Assembly: GCF_904426505.1 (NCBI RefSeq)
Contig: NZ_CAJGBN010000004.1
Coordinates: forward strand, 1 to 64,000
Origin: Rubrivivax sp. A210
Lineage (GTDB): Bacteria > Pseudomonadota > Gammaproteobacteria > Burkholderiales > Burkholderiaceae_C
DNA length: 64,000 bases
Reading direction: 5' to 3'
Within the stretch, counting starts at the first letter, position 1. Each line of letters begins with the position of its first letter. The position numbers and the translations under genes are program-made. The notes under the pieces were generated by a model. The model saw only the letters and a program-made list of their open reading frames with translations. It did not search any database and was not told where the DNA came from. This document shows, in pieces, positions 18,253 through 28,097 of the stretch.

Positions 18253-20291
18253 TTGCCGGGCTCCGGGTGTTGGGCGCGGAACTCGCCGTAGGCTTTGGCG
18301 ATTTCGGGCAGATCGTCGTCGAGGATTCGCTCCTTGCGGTGCAGCGTGCGCACCTGCAGGCCGCCGCCGATGCGGACCTTCTCCTCGTGGCTCACGTCGC
18401 GGAGGATTTCTTCGCCGTCCGGGTGGCGCTTGTAGAGCGTGTTGCCACGGCGGTCGAAGCCCACCTTCTCGGCCACCGCCATGAACACGGGGTAATCCTT
18501 CTTCTGGCCCAGGTCTTCTGCCTGAATCACCTCGGCAGGCTTGCGCTTGAGGAAGAGCAGGCTGGTGAGGATGTTGACGTTGGCCTCGACGATGAAGGAC
18601 TCCACCGGCAGGTCGATGCTGGCCAGCACCCAGCAGTGGCGAAGAATCCAGTAGCGGATGTACTCGTCGCCGGGGTTGCCCAGGATGCCATCGGGCAAGA
18701 CGATGCCCGCCCGGCCGCCCGGCTTGAGCCATTTCACGCACCGTTCGACGAACAGAACTTCCGGCGAGACCGCCGGCTTGAGGGCATGGGTCATCACGAA
18801 GCCATCGCCCTGCCGCTCCCAGCGGCGTGCCAGCTCGTACTGTTCCAGGATGGTTTTCTCGGTGACCGGGATGTCCGAGCCGAACGGTGGGTTGGTCATC
18901 AAGACATCGATGCTGCCCAGCGGTATGCTGAGCTTGGCCGGGGCCACGCCGGGCAGGTCACCGCGCGGGAATTCCAGCGAGTTCATGTGATACAGCTGAC
19001 CGAGCGAATTGCCCGCCATCATCACGTTCATCTGCGCGGCCTTCACGAGGAAGGGATCGAAGTCGGCGCCGAACAGGTTCTTGGCCGCGTAGTTGGCGAG
19101 CCGGTCACGGATGGAGACGAACTCCTCGGTGTTCTCGTCGCCAGCCTTGATGCGCTTTTCTTCGTGAAAGACCTTGTTCAGGTAGTTCAGGGTTTCGACC
19201 AGGAAGCCGCCCGTGCCGCAGGACGAATCCAGCACCCGCTCGTGCTCTTTGGGGGCCAGCATCTTGACCACCAGGCTGATGGCACCGCGCGGCGTGAAGT
19301 ACTGGCCGCGATCTCCGCGCAGGTTGGTACCCACTATCTCCTGGTAGGCCGTGCCTTTGGCATCCACGTCGGTGCGGCCGAAGTCGTAGCGGGCCAGTTC
19401 CGAGACGATGAAGGCCAGGGCCCGGTCGGACAGGGTGATTTCTTCGTTGCCCTTGAAGAGGCCGCCGTACTTCTTCTTCACCGCCTCGAAGAGCGGCTTG
19501 ATGCGAAGGCGGATCTGCTCGCGGCCGGCGGCCTCGAACGGCTCGAACGGCCCCACCCAGAAGCGACGCGCGTCGTTGGGCTGCTGTTCGTCATGCATCT
19601 TGCAGAAGATGAGGTACAGAAACTGCCAGAAGGCAGCGTCCTTGGGCATGCCTTCGTTGCCGTGGATGTAGTTGTGGCAGCGGCGGAACGCGGTGCGCAA
19701 CATCACCGGATCGGCACGACGCAGGCGCCCCATCGAGCGGCCTTCGACGCTGAAGCTGTCGTCACCCAAAGGCCAGTCGCCGATGGGCTTGAACTTGGTA
19801 TCGAAGCGGGTGACCGCCTTCTTGAAGAAGAAGAACTCCAGGCCGTTGGTCCACAAGCCGTATTCGCAGCTCTCGACTTCGGCCATCACGGCTTCCAGCA
19901 CATCGAACTCTTTGCGGGCTTCGTCGGGGTCGCGCATGCGGTACGCGCCTTTGGTGCCGAGCCTGGGTTCCTTTTCTACAACCACGGCCCGGTAAAGGTT
20001 GTCTGCGGTATGTGCCGTGCCGGGCTTGAAGATGGCGATATCGAGCTTGCGATTCTTGCCATCCGCCTTGACCTTGAAGTCGGGCTGCATGTCTTCGGCG
20101 GCAATGCCGTACTCATGGATGATGGCGCGCGCGATGCGCTGGCGCACTTGCTCCTTGTCGCTGTCCTTCACCGGGTTGCCGGTGATGTAGTCAAAGACCT
20201 TGCCCTCTTCGAGCGCGCTCTCGGGCGCCGGGGTTTCTTGGTCAGGGTCGCTCATGTCGTTGTTGTCCTGTGCGGAGCGCTGCTTAGGCAT
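18249..20291 (-). CDS. mad2: MAD2: N6-adenine DNA methyltransferase (HsdM-like)
   Basis: 680 residues from the ATG at 20291, which has GGGAG about 9 bases upstream and overlaps the last codons of mad1. Another ATG exists at 20255. An N-terminal half includes a type I restriction R-N/HSDR-N like segment (residues about 20-230, with DIAIFKPG and VVVEKEPR). The catalytic domain follows, with SAM-binding motif I VLDSSCGTGGF (near residue 355) and the N6-adenine motif NPPFGSD (near residue 470). It would methylate host DNA under direction of MAD5. The lack of any HsdR gene nearby argues against a plain type I restriction system and for the multi-gene MADS. Confidence 0.9.
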   Translation of the reverse strand: MPKQRSAQDNNDMSDPDQETPAPESALEEGKVFDYITGNPVKDSDKEQVRQRIARAIIHEYGIAAEDMQPDFKVKADGKNRKLDIAIFKPGTAHTADNLYRAVVVEKEPRLGTKGAYRMRDPDEARKEFDVLEAVMAEVESCEYGLWTNGLEFFFFKKAVTRFDTKFKPIGDWPLGDDSFSVEGRSMGRLRRADPVMLRTAFRRCHNYIHGNEGMPKDAAFWQFLYLIFCKMHDEQQPNDARRFWVGPFEPFEAAGREQIRLRIKPLFEAVKKKYGGLFKGNEEITLSDRALAFIVSELARYDFGRTDVDAKGTAYQEIVGTNLRGDRGQYFTPRGAISLVVKMLAPKEHERVLDSSCGTGGFLVETLNYLNKVFHEEKRIKAGDENTEEFVSIRDRLANYAAKNLFGADFDPFLVKAAQMNVMMAGNSLGQLYHMNSLEFPRGDLPGVAPAKLSIPLGSIDVLMTNPPFGSDIPVTEKTILEQYELARRWERQGDGFVMTHALKPAVSPEVLFVERCVKWLKPGGRAGIVLPDGILGNPGDEYIRYWILRHCWVLASIDLPVESFIVEANVNILTSLLFLKRKPAEVIQAEDLGQKKDYPVFMAVAEKVGFDRRGNTLYKRHPDGEEILRDVSHEEKVRIGGGLQVRTLHRKERILDDDLPEIAKAYGEFRAQHPEPGK

Positions 20292-20499
20292 TGCGCGGCT
20301 CCCGGTCGTCAAAGTCATCGCTGCTGGCAGCGGCGCCGCCCTCGCGCACCCAGGCGTCCACGTCTTCCTTCTTGAACTTCCAGAAGCGCCCGACCTTGTG
20401 CCCCGGCATGCCCTTGGAGGTCACCCAGGTGTAGATCGTGTCTTTGGCCACGCCGAGGTAGTCGGCGATTTCATCGACGGATAGCCAGCGGTCGTCCAT
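20284..20499 (-). CDS. mad1: MAD1: excisionase/MerR-type helix-turn-helix protein
   Basis: 71 residues, first gene of the defence operon. The ATG at 20499 begins MDDRWLSVDEIADYLGVAK, a HTH_17/AlpA-type DNA-binding fold (helix-turn-helix residues about 6-30, then the wing GHKVGRFWKFKKEDVDAWV). The tail is acidic and disordered. A longer frame to 20796 has no family similarity and no good RBS. Proteins of this type are small regulators, so it may control the operon through the repeats at 20564-20603; this is inference. Confidence 0.8.
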   Translation of the reverse strand: MDDRWLSVDEIADYLGVAKDTIYTWVTSKGMPGHKVGRFWKFKKEDVDAWVREGGAAASSDDFDDREPRNA

Positions 20500-20563
20500 G
20501 ACTTCGTCCAGGTGGTTTGATCGCCCGTTCGGCGGCAGTTGCGCAGAGTCTAGGTCAATCAAA

Positions 20564-20603
20564 TAGGGTTGGATAGGGTGAAGCTGGGTTTGGGCCGGTT
20601 GAA
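20564..20603 (+). promoter_or_regulatory. 10-bp-period direct repeats upstream of mad1
   Basis: Three imperfect decamers, TAGGGTTGGA (20564), TAGGGTGAAG (20574) and CTGGGTTTGG (20584), plus a weaker fourth (GCCGGTTGAA), sit head to tail 65-105 bases upstream of the mad1 ATG. The flank at 20551-20566 is unusually AT-rich. A period of one helical turn places all copies on one DNA face, as expected for cooperative regulator binding. MAD1 is the obvious candidate binder, by inference. Confidence 0.45.
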
Positions 20604-20794
20604 TCTGCTTCTGTCGGATTTGCTCGCCATGCTGCTGGCGACGACGACCAAAGCGATAGCGCGGCGCGAGGCCGAGGAGGCTCACCGCCTGGCGGCTATC
20701 CGGAAGGCGACGGCGTGCAATCTGGCGACGCGCAGATGTTCCGGCTATGTTCGCCGTTGAACCGAGGCCCAGAATGCGAGGCCCTGAAACAAGC

Positions 20795-20827
20795 AAGCCG
20801 CTGGTCGGGCATCGCCCGCAGCGGCTT
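20795..20827 (-). terminator. Strong hairpin, probable terminator of tRNA-Arg
   Basis: AAGCCGCTG (20795-20803) pairs with CAGCGGCTT (20819-20827), and an inner CGGGC/GCCCG pair extends the stem. On the minus strand the stem is followed by GCTTGTTTC, moderately T-rich, 120 bases beyond the tRNA 3' end. It may also shield the tRNA unit from the defence operon. Confidence 0.6.
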
Positions 20828-20950
20828 TGTCGTTGGTACGGCAGGGAGGGCGGTCGCCGCTTGGGGTGGCAAAGCCATGAGCGGGCTTACCGCGCATCAG
20901 CCATCATGTGGCAGACCCGCCGCGAATGTCTCTCACGCAAGCGTAGCGCC

Positions 20951-21025
20951 TGGTGCGACCGGCAGGAATCGAACCTGCGACGTGGCCTTCGGAGGGCCGC
21001 ATGATATCCACTTCACCACGGTCGC
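20951..21025 (-). tRNA. tRNA-Arg (anticodon CCG)
   Basis: Folds as a complete cloverleaf with an encoded CCA (20951-20953). The acceptor stem is GCGACCG/CGGTCGC, the anticodon loop is CTCCGAA giving CCG, and the T arm is GCAGG-TTCGATT-CCTGC. The D arm is short with one G-T pair, and the top pair of the anticodon stem is C-A. The 3' end faces the mad operon, the usual geometry for an island inserted downstream of a tRNA gene. Confidence 0.95.
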
Positions 21026-21100
21026 CGGGTGGACCGCGGATTCTAGCGCCCTGGGGCGCGAGGCCGCGAAAACCCGGGCGGTGGCCCTGGGGGCGCTGCC

Positions 21101-21106
21101 TATAAT
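21101..21106 (+). promoter_or_regulatory. -10 element of the cytochrome c5-like gene
   Basis: A consensus TATAAT stands alone in GC-rich sequence 34 bases before the ATG at 21140. No matching -35 is evident. Confidence 0.6.
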
Positions 21107-21139
21107 CGCCCGCTTTTGCCCGCCCCGACCGAGGACTTC

Positions 21140-21697
21140 ATGAGCGATCCCCACGCCCACGCGCAAGACGGCACGCCCCACGACGACGGTCCCCACGAGG
21201 GCCCGATACGCACGCCCAAGCAGCTGGTGGTGGCGGTGGTGGCGTCTTTCCTGGTGCCCATCATCGTCATCATCATGCTGGTGAACTTCGTCGACATGGG
21301 TGCCAAGCCGGGCGCCGGCAGCGACGGACTGGAGGCCGAGGCGGTGGGCAAGCGGCTGCAGCGCGTGGGCTCCATCGTCATCAAGGATCCGGCCAATGCC
21401 GGCCCGGCGCGTGGCGGCGAAGACGTGTTCAAGGGCCAGTGCGCGGCCTGCCATGCCACCGGCGCCGCCGGCGCGCCCAAGCTCGGCGACGCCGCCGCCT
21501 GGGGCCCGCGCGTCAAGAACGGCTTCGATGCGTTGCTGACTTCGGCCCTCAAGGGCAAGGGTGCGATGGCGCCCCAGGGCGGCGGCGAGTTCAGCGCCTA
21601 CGAGATCGGCCGCGCCGTGGTCTACATGGCCAACCAGGGCGGCGCCAAGTTTGCCGAGCCGCCGGCGCCCGCCGCCTCGGCGGCCAGCGCGCCCTGA
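21140..21697 (+). CDS. Membrane-anchored c-type cytochrome (cytochrome c5-like)
   Basis: 185 residues from the ATG at 21140 (GAGG 6 bases upstream). A charged N-terminus is followed by one membrane helix (residues about 28-52, VVAVVASFLVPIIVIIMLVNF) and then a periplasmic cytochrome c domain with haem motif CAACH at 101-105 and a distal Met in the AMAPQGGG segment. The tail is Pro/Ala-rich. It likely shuttles electrons in the respiratory chain at the periplasmic face of the inner membrane. The exact redox partners are not indicated by the neighbours. Confidence 0.88.
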   Translation: MSDPHAHAQDGTPHDDGPHEGPIRTPKQLVVAVVASFLVPIIVIIMLVNFVDMGAKPGAGSDGLEAEAVGKRLQRVGSIVIKDPANAGPARGGEDVFKGQCAACHATGAAGAPKLGDAAAWGPRVKNGFDALLTSALKGKGAMAPQGGGEFSAYEIGRAVVYMANQGGAKFAEPPAPAASAASAP

Positions 21698-21727
21698 GCT
21701 GTTGGTGCTGAAGCCGCGCCGCGCCCC

Positions 21728-22261
21728 TCAGGGCGCGGGCCGCAGGCAGTAGCCGAAGCGCGCCGGCATCTCGGCGAAGGGCAGTTCGCGCGGCTGCCAG
21801 GCTGGGTTCTCGCCGGCCTCGATGGCCTCGGCCGCGATGCCGGTGTCCAGCGTGTGGACGAGGCCGAAGCCGGCTTCGGTATGCAGGAAGAGCCGGCCCG
21901 TTTCATCCATCCAGCTGGCGCGCACCACGCCCGCCGCGGCGCCGGTGTGGCTGTGCACCGGCCAGCCGGGCGCAGCCGTGATGCGCCAGACCCACGGCGC
22001 GGCTTCCAGCTCGACGTAGACGCGCTGCGGCCCGTTCTGGAAGAACCAGGCGCCGCGCCCATCGGCGGCGTAGTTGCGGTGGATGAAGCCCAGCAGCTTG
22101 TCGTGCAGGATGCGGCTGCCCTTGACGCGCGGAAAGGGGCCGGCGGCCTGGATGCGCTCATCGCGCATGTACCAGTCGCCGCGTGCGTCCAGCGCCAGCC
22201 AGCCGTGGCAGTGCGGCACGTTGGGCCATTTGCGCAGCGCGGCGGCGACGATCTCGTCCAT
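21728..22261 (-). CDS. Conserved hypothetical protein (DUF2946/2944-like; family number uncertain)
   Basis: 177 residues, cytoplasmic, no signal peptide. It begins MDEIVAAALRKWPNVPHCHG, with several aromatic-rich strands (GWLALDARGDWYMRD, GAWFFQNGPQRVYVELE, WVWRITAAP). I recognise it as a protein common in Burkholderiales, usually annotated only as a DUF, and can give no function. It ends convergently with the cytochrome gene and follows the YheT-type hydrolase gene on the same strand by about 27 bases, so the two may be co-transcribed. Confidence 0.7.
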   Translation of the reverse strand: MDEIVAAALRKWPNVPHCHGWLALDARGDWYMRDERIQAAGPFPRVKGSRILHDKLLGFIHRNYAADGRGAWFFQNGPQRVYVELEAAPWVWRITAAPGWPVHSHTGAAAGVVRASWMDETGRLFLHTEAGFGLVHTLDTGIAAEAIEAGENPAWQPRELPFAEMPARFGYCLRPAP

Positions 22262-22288
22262 GGCCGCGAAGGTACTACAGACGGCCCG

Positions 22289-23299
22289 TCACGACAGGCT
22301 GGCCGCGTGTACCGCCAGCCACCCGCATACCGCCGCCGGCATGGCCAGCACCTGGGCCGGAAAGCCGCCCGCCGGAAAGCCGCAGTGCCCGCCCTGGGCC
22401 GGCTGCCACAGCGTGGCCCAGCGGCCGCCGTCGTGCGGCAGCGAGGCCGCCGGCACGAAGGGATCGTTGCGCGCATTGAGCAGCAGTGCCGGGATGCGCA
22501 GCCGGCCCAGGTGGGGCGCAGCCGAGGCGCGCGCCCAGTAGTCGGCCGTGCCGCGAAAGCCGTGCAGCGGTGCGGTGAAGGCGTCGTCGAACTCAAAGAT
22601 GGTGCGTGCCGCGGCCACGCGCTCGCGGTCGAACAGGCCCGGGTGCTGCTGCCACTTGGCCATCGCCTTGGGCTTCATCGTGCGCAGGAAGTTGCGCGCA
22701 TAGACCTGGCGGTTGAAGCCGGCGTCGATGGCAGCACCGGCGGCGGCCAGGTCCAGCGGGGCGCTGATGGCGGCCACGGCGGCGGCGCTGGCGGCGGCGG
22801 ACTCGCCCGCCTCCTGGGCCCAGCGCATCAGCGCGTTGCCGCCCAGCGAGACCCCGGCCACCAGCAGCGGCGCGGCGCTGTGCTGGCGCAGGCGATGCAG
22901 CATCCAGCCAACTTCTTCGAAATCACCCGAGTGGTAGGCGCGCGGCGCGTGGTTCAGCGCACCCGAGCAGCCGCGGAAATGCGGCACGCTGAAGGCCCAG
23001 CCGCGTTGGCGCGCGATGCTGGCAAAGGCCTGGGCATAGGCGCTGGCGCTGCTGCCCTCGAGGCCGTGGAAGAGCACCAGGTGCTGGCGCGGTCCGCTGC
23101 CGCCGTCGGCAGGCAGGGCCTGGTGGTCGACATCGACGAAATCGCCGTCGGGCGTGGCCCAGCGTTCGCGCTGCCAGACCGCGGCGCGGCCGTCATGGCG
23201 GCGCGCCCGCGTGGCGGCCCAGAGGGTTTGCAGATCGCCGCCGGGCAGCCAGCGCGGGGCGCGGTAGTTGAAGCCGTCGAAGGCAGGGGTCGCTGACAA
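22289..23299 (-). CDS. YheT-family alpha/beta hydrolase
   Basis: 336 residues. It has the alpha/beta hydrolase pattern of the YheT/COG0429 family: oxyanion region LFHGLEGSSAS, nucleophile elbow GVSLGGN, catalytic Asp in LLNARNDPFVP, and catalytic His in GGHCGFP. The frame begins with TTG at 23299. No ATG lies upstream before the next gene and the family N-terminus (FDGFNYRAPRWLPGGDLQTLW) starts immediately after, so an alternative start is likely. The substrate is unknown, probably an ester or lipid-like molecule. It sits downstream of the NTF2-like gene, 33 bases apart. Confidence 0.85.
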   Translation of the reverse strand: MSATPAFDGFNYRAPRWLPGGDLQTLWAATRARRHDGRAAVWQRERWATPDGDFVDVDHQALPADGGSGPRQHLVLFHGLEGSSASAYAQAFASIARQRGWAFSVPHFRGCSGALNHAPRAYHSGDFEEVGWMLHRLRQHSAAPLLVAGVSLGGNALMRWAQEAGESAAASAAAVAAISAPLDLAAAGAAIDAGFNRQVYARNFLRTMKPKAMAKWQQHPGLFDRERVAAARTIFEFDDAFTAPLHGFRGTADYWARASAAPHLGRLRIPALLLNARNDPFVPAASLPHDGGRWATLWQPAQGGHCGFPAGGFPAQVLAMPAAVCGWLAVHAASLS

Positions 23300-23332
23300 G
23301 TGGTGGGGTGGGCAGGGCCGCGCGCCGGCGCC

Positions 23333-23794
23333 TCAGTGCAGTGTGGACGGTGGCTCGACGGTGACGGCCAGCGTCGTCGGCTCCTGCACCATGGCGGGGC
23401 TGGCGTGGTGGGCGGCCAGGCGCCAGCCCTGGGCCGTCTTGACGTAGAGGTTGGTGGCCAGCACCCAGCCGGTCTGGGGGCCGTCCTCGCCCATGGCATC
23501 GATGCGCTCGACCAGGTGGTGCAGCGCGCTGCCGGGCAGCATCAGGCGGTGTACCGCCTGGGGCTGTACGGGCACGCCGCCCTGGGCGAAGACGGCCTCG
23601 AAGCTGGCGCGGATGGCGATGGGCCCCACCACGCGCGGGCCGCCGGGGTGGATGCAGACGATCTCGTCGTCGTCGGCCCACACGGCCATCATGCGGTCGA
23701 GATCGCCGCGCTGCAGGGCCTCGTAGAACTGGGCCTCGACATCGTCGGGGCTGCCACCGAGCGTGGCGGCCGGCGGTAGCGGATGCCGGCTCAT
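23333..23794 (-). CDS. NTF2-like/SnoaL-like domain protein
   Basis: 153 residues from the ATG at 23794; the frame upstream is not coding-like. The cone-shaped NTF2/DUF4440 pattern is seen: AQFYEALQRGDLDRMMAVWADDDEIVCIHPGG, then VVGPIAIRASFEAVF, and the closing strands GWRLAAHHASP. Such proteins are small ligand-binding or stress-associated factors, and no specific activity can be assigned. It precedes the YheT-type hydrolase and likely shares its transcript. Confidence 0.78.
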   Translation of the reverse strand: MSRHPLPPAATLGGSPDDVEAQFYEALQRGDLDRMMAVWADDDEIVCIHPGGPRVVGPIAIRASFEAVFAQGGVPVQPQAVHRLMLPGSALHHLVERIDAMGEDGPQTGWVLATNLYVKTAQGWRLAAHHASPAMVQEPTTLAVTVEPPSTLH

Positions 23795-23883
23795 CGCGGC
23801 GAGAGGGTGCGAACGGTCAAAGGGCGCATGCTGCCGATTGTAGGAAGGCGCGGCCCCGGCCCGCCGCATCCCGCCTTGCCGCA

Positions 23884-25800
<1,917 letters not shown>

Positions 25801-25921
25801 GGACCGGGCTCCTGTGCAAGCCTGCTGACGGGGCCGGCGGGTCTCGGGCCCTGATTGGCTCATGGTTTTCGGCCATTCTGGGGCGATCTGAAGCACCGCG
25901 CGCAGCGCTTATGCTGGCCCG

Positions 25922-27106
25922 ATGTTCAAGCAGTTCTCGCTTCCGGCCCTGGTCTCGGGCTTCGTCGCCGTGCTGGTGGGGTTCACCAGCTCGGTGGTCA
26001 TCGTCTTCCAGGCCGCGGCGGCGCTGGGCGCCACGCCGGCGCAGACGGCCTCGTGGATCTGGGCCCTGGGCCTGGGCATGGGCGCCACCAGCCTGGGCCT
26101 GAGCCTGTGGTACCGCCAGCCGGTGCTGACCGCCTGGTCCACGCCCGGCGCGGCGCTGCTGGTCACCGCTGGCGCCGGCGTGCCCATGGCCGAGGGCGTG
26201 GGCGCCTTCATGCTCTGCGCCGCCCTCATCACCGTGGCCGGCGCCAGCGGCTGGTTTGCGCGCGTGATGGACCGCATCCCGCAGGCGCTGGCGGCGGCGC
26301 TGCTGGCCGGCGTGCTGGCGCGCTTCGCCTTCGACGCCTTTGCCTCGCTGCAGCGCGAGTTCACGCTCGTCAGCGTGATGTTCGCCGTCTACCTGATCGG
26401 CCGCCGCTTCTGGCCGCGCTATGCCGTGCCCTCGGTGCTGGTGGCCGGCGTGGCGGTGGCGTTGGCGCGCGGCCAGCTGCATTTCGAGGGCGTGCAGTGG
26501 GCGCTGGCGGTGCCGGTGTTCACGGCGCCGCGCTTCAGCCTGGCGGCGGCCATTGGCGTGGCGCTGCCGCTCTTCGTGGTCACCATGGCCTCGCAGAACC
26601 TGCCCGGCGTGGCGGCCCAGCGCGCCGCCGGCTATGCCGTGCCGGTGTCGCCGGTGATCACCACCACGGGCCTGGCCACGCTGCTGCTGGCGCCCTTCGG
26701 TGCCTATGCCCTCAACCTGGCGGCCATCACCGCGGCCATCTGCATGGGGCGCGAGGCCCACGAAGACCCGGCGCGGCGCTGGGTGGCCAGCGCCGCGGCC
26801 GGCGTGATCTACATCGTCGTGGGCCTGCTGGGCGGTGCGGTGGTGGGGCTCATCGCGGCCTTTCCGAAGGAGCTGGTGCTGGCGGTGGCGGGCCTGGCCC
26901 TGCTGTCCACCATCGGCGGCGGGCTGGCCGCGGCGATGCGCGACGAGGGCCAGCGCGAGCCGGCGCTGATCACCTTTCTCGTCACCGCCAGCGGCCTCAC
27001 GCTGTGGGGCGTCGGCGCGGCCTTCTGGGGCGTGGTGGCCGGCGTGCTGGCGCTGGGGGTGCAGCGCCTGCGCCTGCCGCCATCGGCGCCGCGCCGCCTG
27101 TTGTGA
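25922..27106 (+). CDS. benE: Benzoate/H+ symporter family protein BenE
   Basis: 394 residues, almost entirely hydrophobic, with about 12 predicted membrane helices. BenE-family landmarks are present: the start LPALVSGFVAVLVGFTSS, the substrate-region segment AWSTPGAALL, and FVVTMASQNLPGVAAQRAAGY in the middle. It would import benzoate or another aromatic acid with protons. No benzoate-degradation genes lie nearby, so the substrate is not confirmed by context. The next gene, gshB, begins 37 bases later on the same strand. Confidence 0.9.
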   Translation: MFKQFSLPALVSGFVAVLVGFTSSVVIVFQAAAALGATPAQTASWIWALGLGMGATSLGLSLWYRQPVLTAWSTPGAALLVTAGAGVPMAEGVGAFMLCAALITVAGASGWFARVMDRIPQALAAALLAGVLARFAFDAFASLQREFTLVSVMFAVYLIGRRFWPRYAVPSVLVAGVAVALARGQLHFEGVQWALAVPVFTAPRFSLAAAIGVALPLFVVTMASQNLPGVAAQRAAGYAVPVSPVITTTGLATLLLAPFGAYALNLAAITAAICMGREAHEDPARRWVASAAAGVIYIVVGLLGGAVVGLIAAFPKELVLAVAGLALLSTIGGGLAAAMRDEGQREPALITFLVTASGLTLWGVGAAFWGVVAGVLALGVQRLRLPPSAPRRLL

Positions 27107-27143
27107 CACAGTGGCGGCCCCACCGCCCGAGAGGCCCGACGCC

Positions 27144-28097
27144 GTGAACCTGCTCTTCGTTGCCGACCCGCTGGAAACGTTCAAGACCTACAAGGACAGC
27201 ACTTTCGCGATGATGCGAGAGGCCGCCGCCCGCGGCCACGCCATCTGGGCCTGCGGCCCGCAGGACTTGCGCTGGCAGCGCGGCGCCCCGGTGACGGCCG
27301 CGGCACGCGCCATCCGCCTGACCGGCCACACCGACGATCCCCACGACTGGTTCACCGTGCTGAGCGAGGAGCCGCTGGCCCTGCGCGACGCCGGCGCGGT
27401 GATCATGCGCAAGGATCCACCCTTCGACAGCGAGTACTTCTACGCCACTCACCTGCTGGGCCAGGCCGAGCGCGAGGGCGCACGCGTCTTCAACCGGCCG
27501 CAGGCGCTGCGCGACCACCCCGAGAAGCTGGCCATCCTCGAGTTTCCCGAGTTCATCGCCCCCACCCTGGTGGCGCGCGACGAGGCCGCCATCCGCGCCT
27601 TCCACGCCGAGCACCGCGACATCATCCTGAAGCCGCTGGACGGCATGGGGGGCATGGGCATCTTCCGCGTCGGCGCCGATGGCCTCAACCTCGGCAGCAT
27701 CATCGAGACGCTCAACCGCGGCGGCGCGCAGACGGTGATGGTGCAGAAGTACCTGCCCGAGATCGTCAAGGGCGACAAGCGCGTGCTGGTGATAGGCGGG
27801 CAGGCCGTGCCGTATGCGCTGGCGCGCATCCCCCAGGGCAGCGAGATCCGCGGCAACCTGGCCGTCGGCGGCAAGGGCGTGGCCCAGCCGCTGAGTGCGC
27901 GTGACCGCGCCATCGCCGAGGCCCTAGGCCCGGTGCTGGCGGCGCGCGGCCTGCTGCTGGTGGGGCTGGACGTGATCGGCGACTGCCTCACCGAGATCAA
28001 CGTCACCAGCCCGACCTGCTTCCAGGAGATCACGCAGCAGAGCGGCTTTGACGTGGCGAAGATGTTCGTCGATGCGCTGGAGCGGGCGCTGCAGTGA
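27144..28097 (+). CDS. gshB: Glutathione synthetase
   Basis: 317 residues from the GTG at 27144 (GAGAGG upstream), the usual family length. An ATG at 27111 would add eleven atypical residues. It joins gamma-glutamylcysteine and glycine using ATP in the cytoplasm. Visible motifs: the N-terminal LLFVADPLETFKTYKDST, the RKDPPFDSEYFYATH loop, ATP-grasp segments ILKPLDGMGGMGIFRV, and the C-terminal TEINVTSPTCFQEI that binds glutathione and Mg. It shares GTGA with the following questin oxidase-like gene. Confidence 0.95.
   Translation: MNLLFVADPLETFKTYKDSTFAMMREAAARGHAIWACGPQDLRWQRGAPVTAAARAIRLTGHTDDPHDWFTVLSEEPLALRDAGAVIMRKDPPFDSEYFYATHLLGQAEREGARVFNRPQALRDHPEKLAILEFPEFIAPTLVARDEAAIRAFHAEHRDIILKPLDGMGGMGIFRVGADGLNLGSIIETLNRGGAQTVMVQKYLPEIVKGDKRVLVIGGQAVPYALARIPQGSEIRGNLAVGGKGVAQPLSARDRAIAEALGPVLAARGLLLVGLDVIGDCLTEINVTSPTCFQEITQQSGFDVAKMFVDALERALQ

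Larger units (their letters stand above)
20500..20950. other. Intergenic region between mad1 and tRNA-Arg (island edge)
   Basis: About 450 bp without a recognisable gene. It holds the direct repeats described separately, an uncharacterised GC-rich middle, and the hairpin at 20795-20827. No integrase gene or attachment repeat is visible. A 63-codon plus-strand frame (20569-20760) has no recognisable product. Confidence 0.5.

Noticed and set aside
18253-18741. N-terminal extension of mad3 to 18741
   Set aside because: It lies wholly inside mad2 in another frame and is Arg/Pro-rich; the ATGA start at 18252 matches the family.
3466-20499. Reading the island as BREX or a plain type I restriction system
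   Set aside because: There is no PglZ, BrxC or BrxL protein and no HsdR; the kinase, HerA-like ATPase and small HTH fit MADS better.
20569-20760. 63-codon plus-strand frame between mad1 and tRNA-Arg
   Set aside because: No recognisable family, no clear RBS, and it overlaps the repeat array; likely chance.
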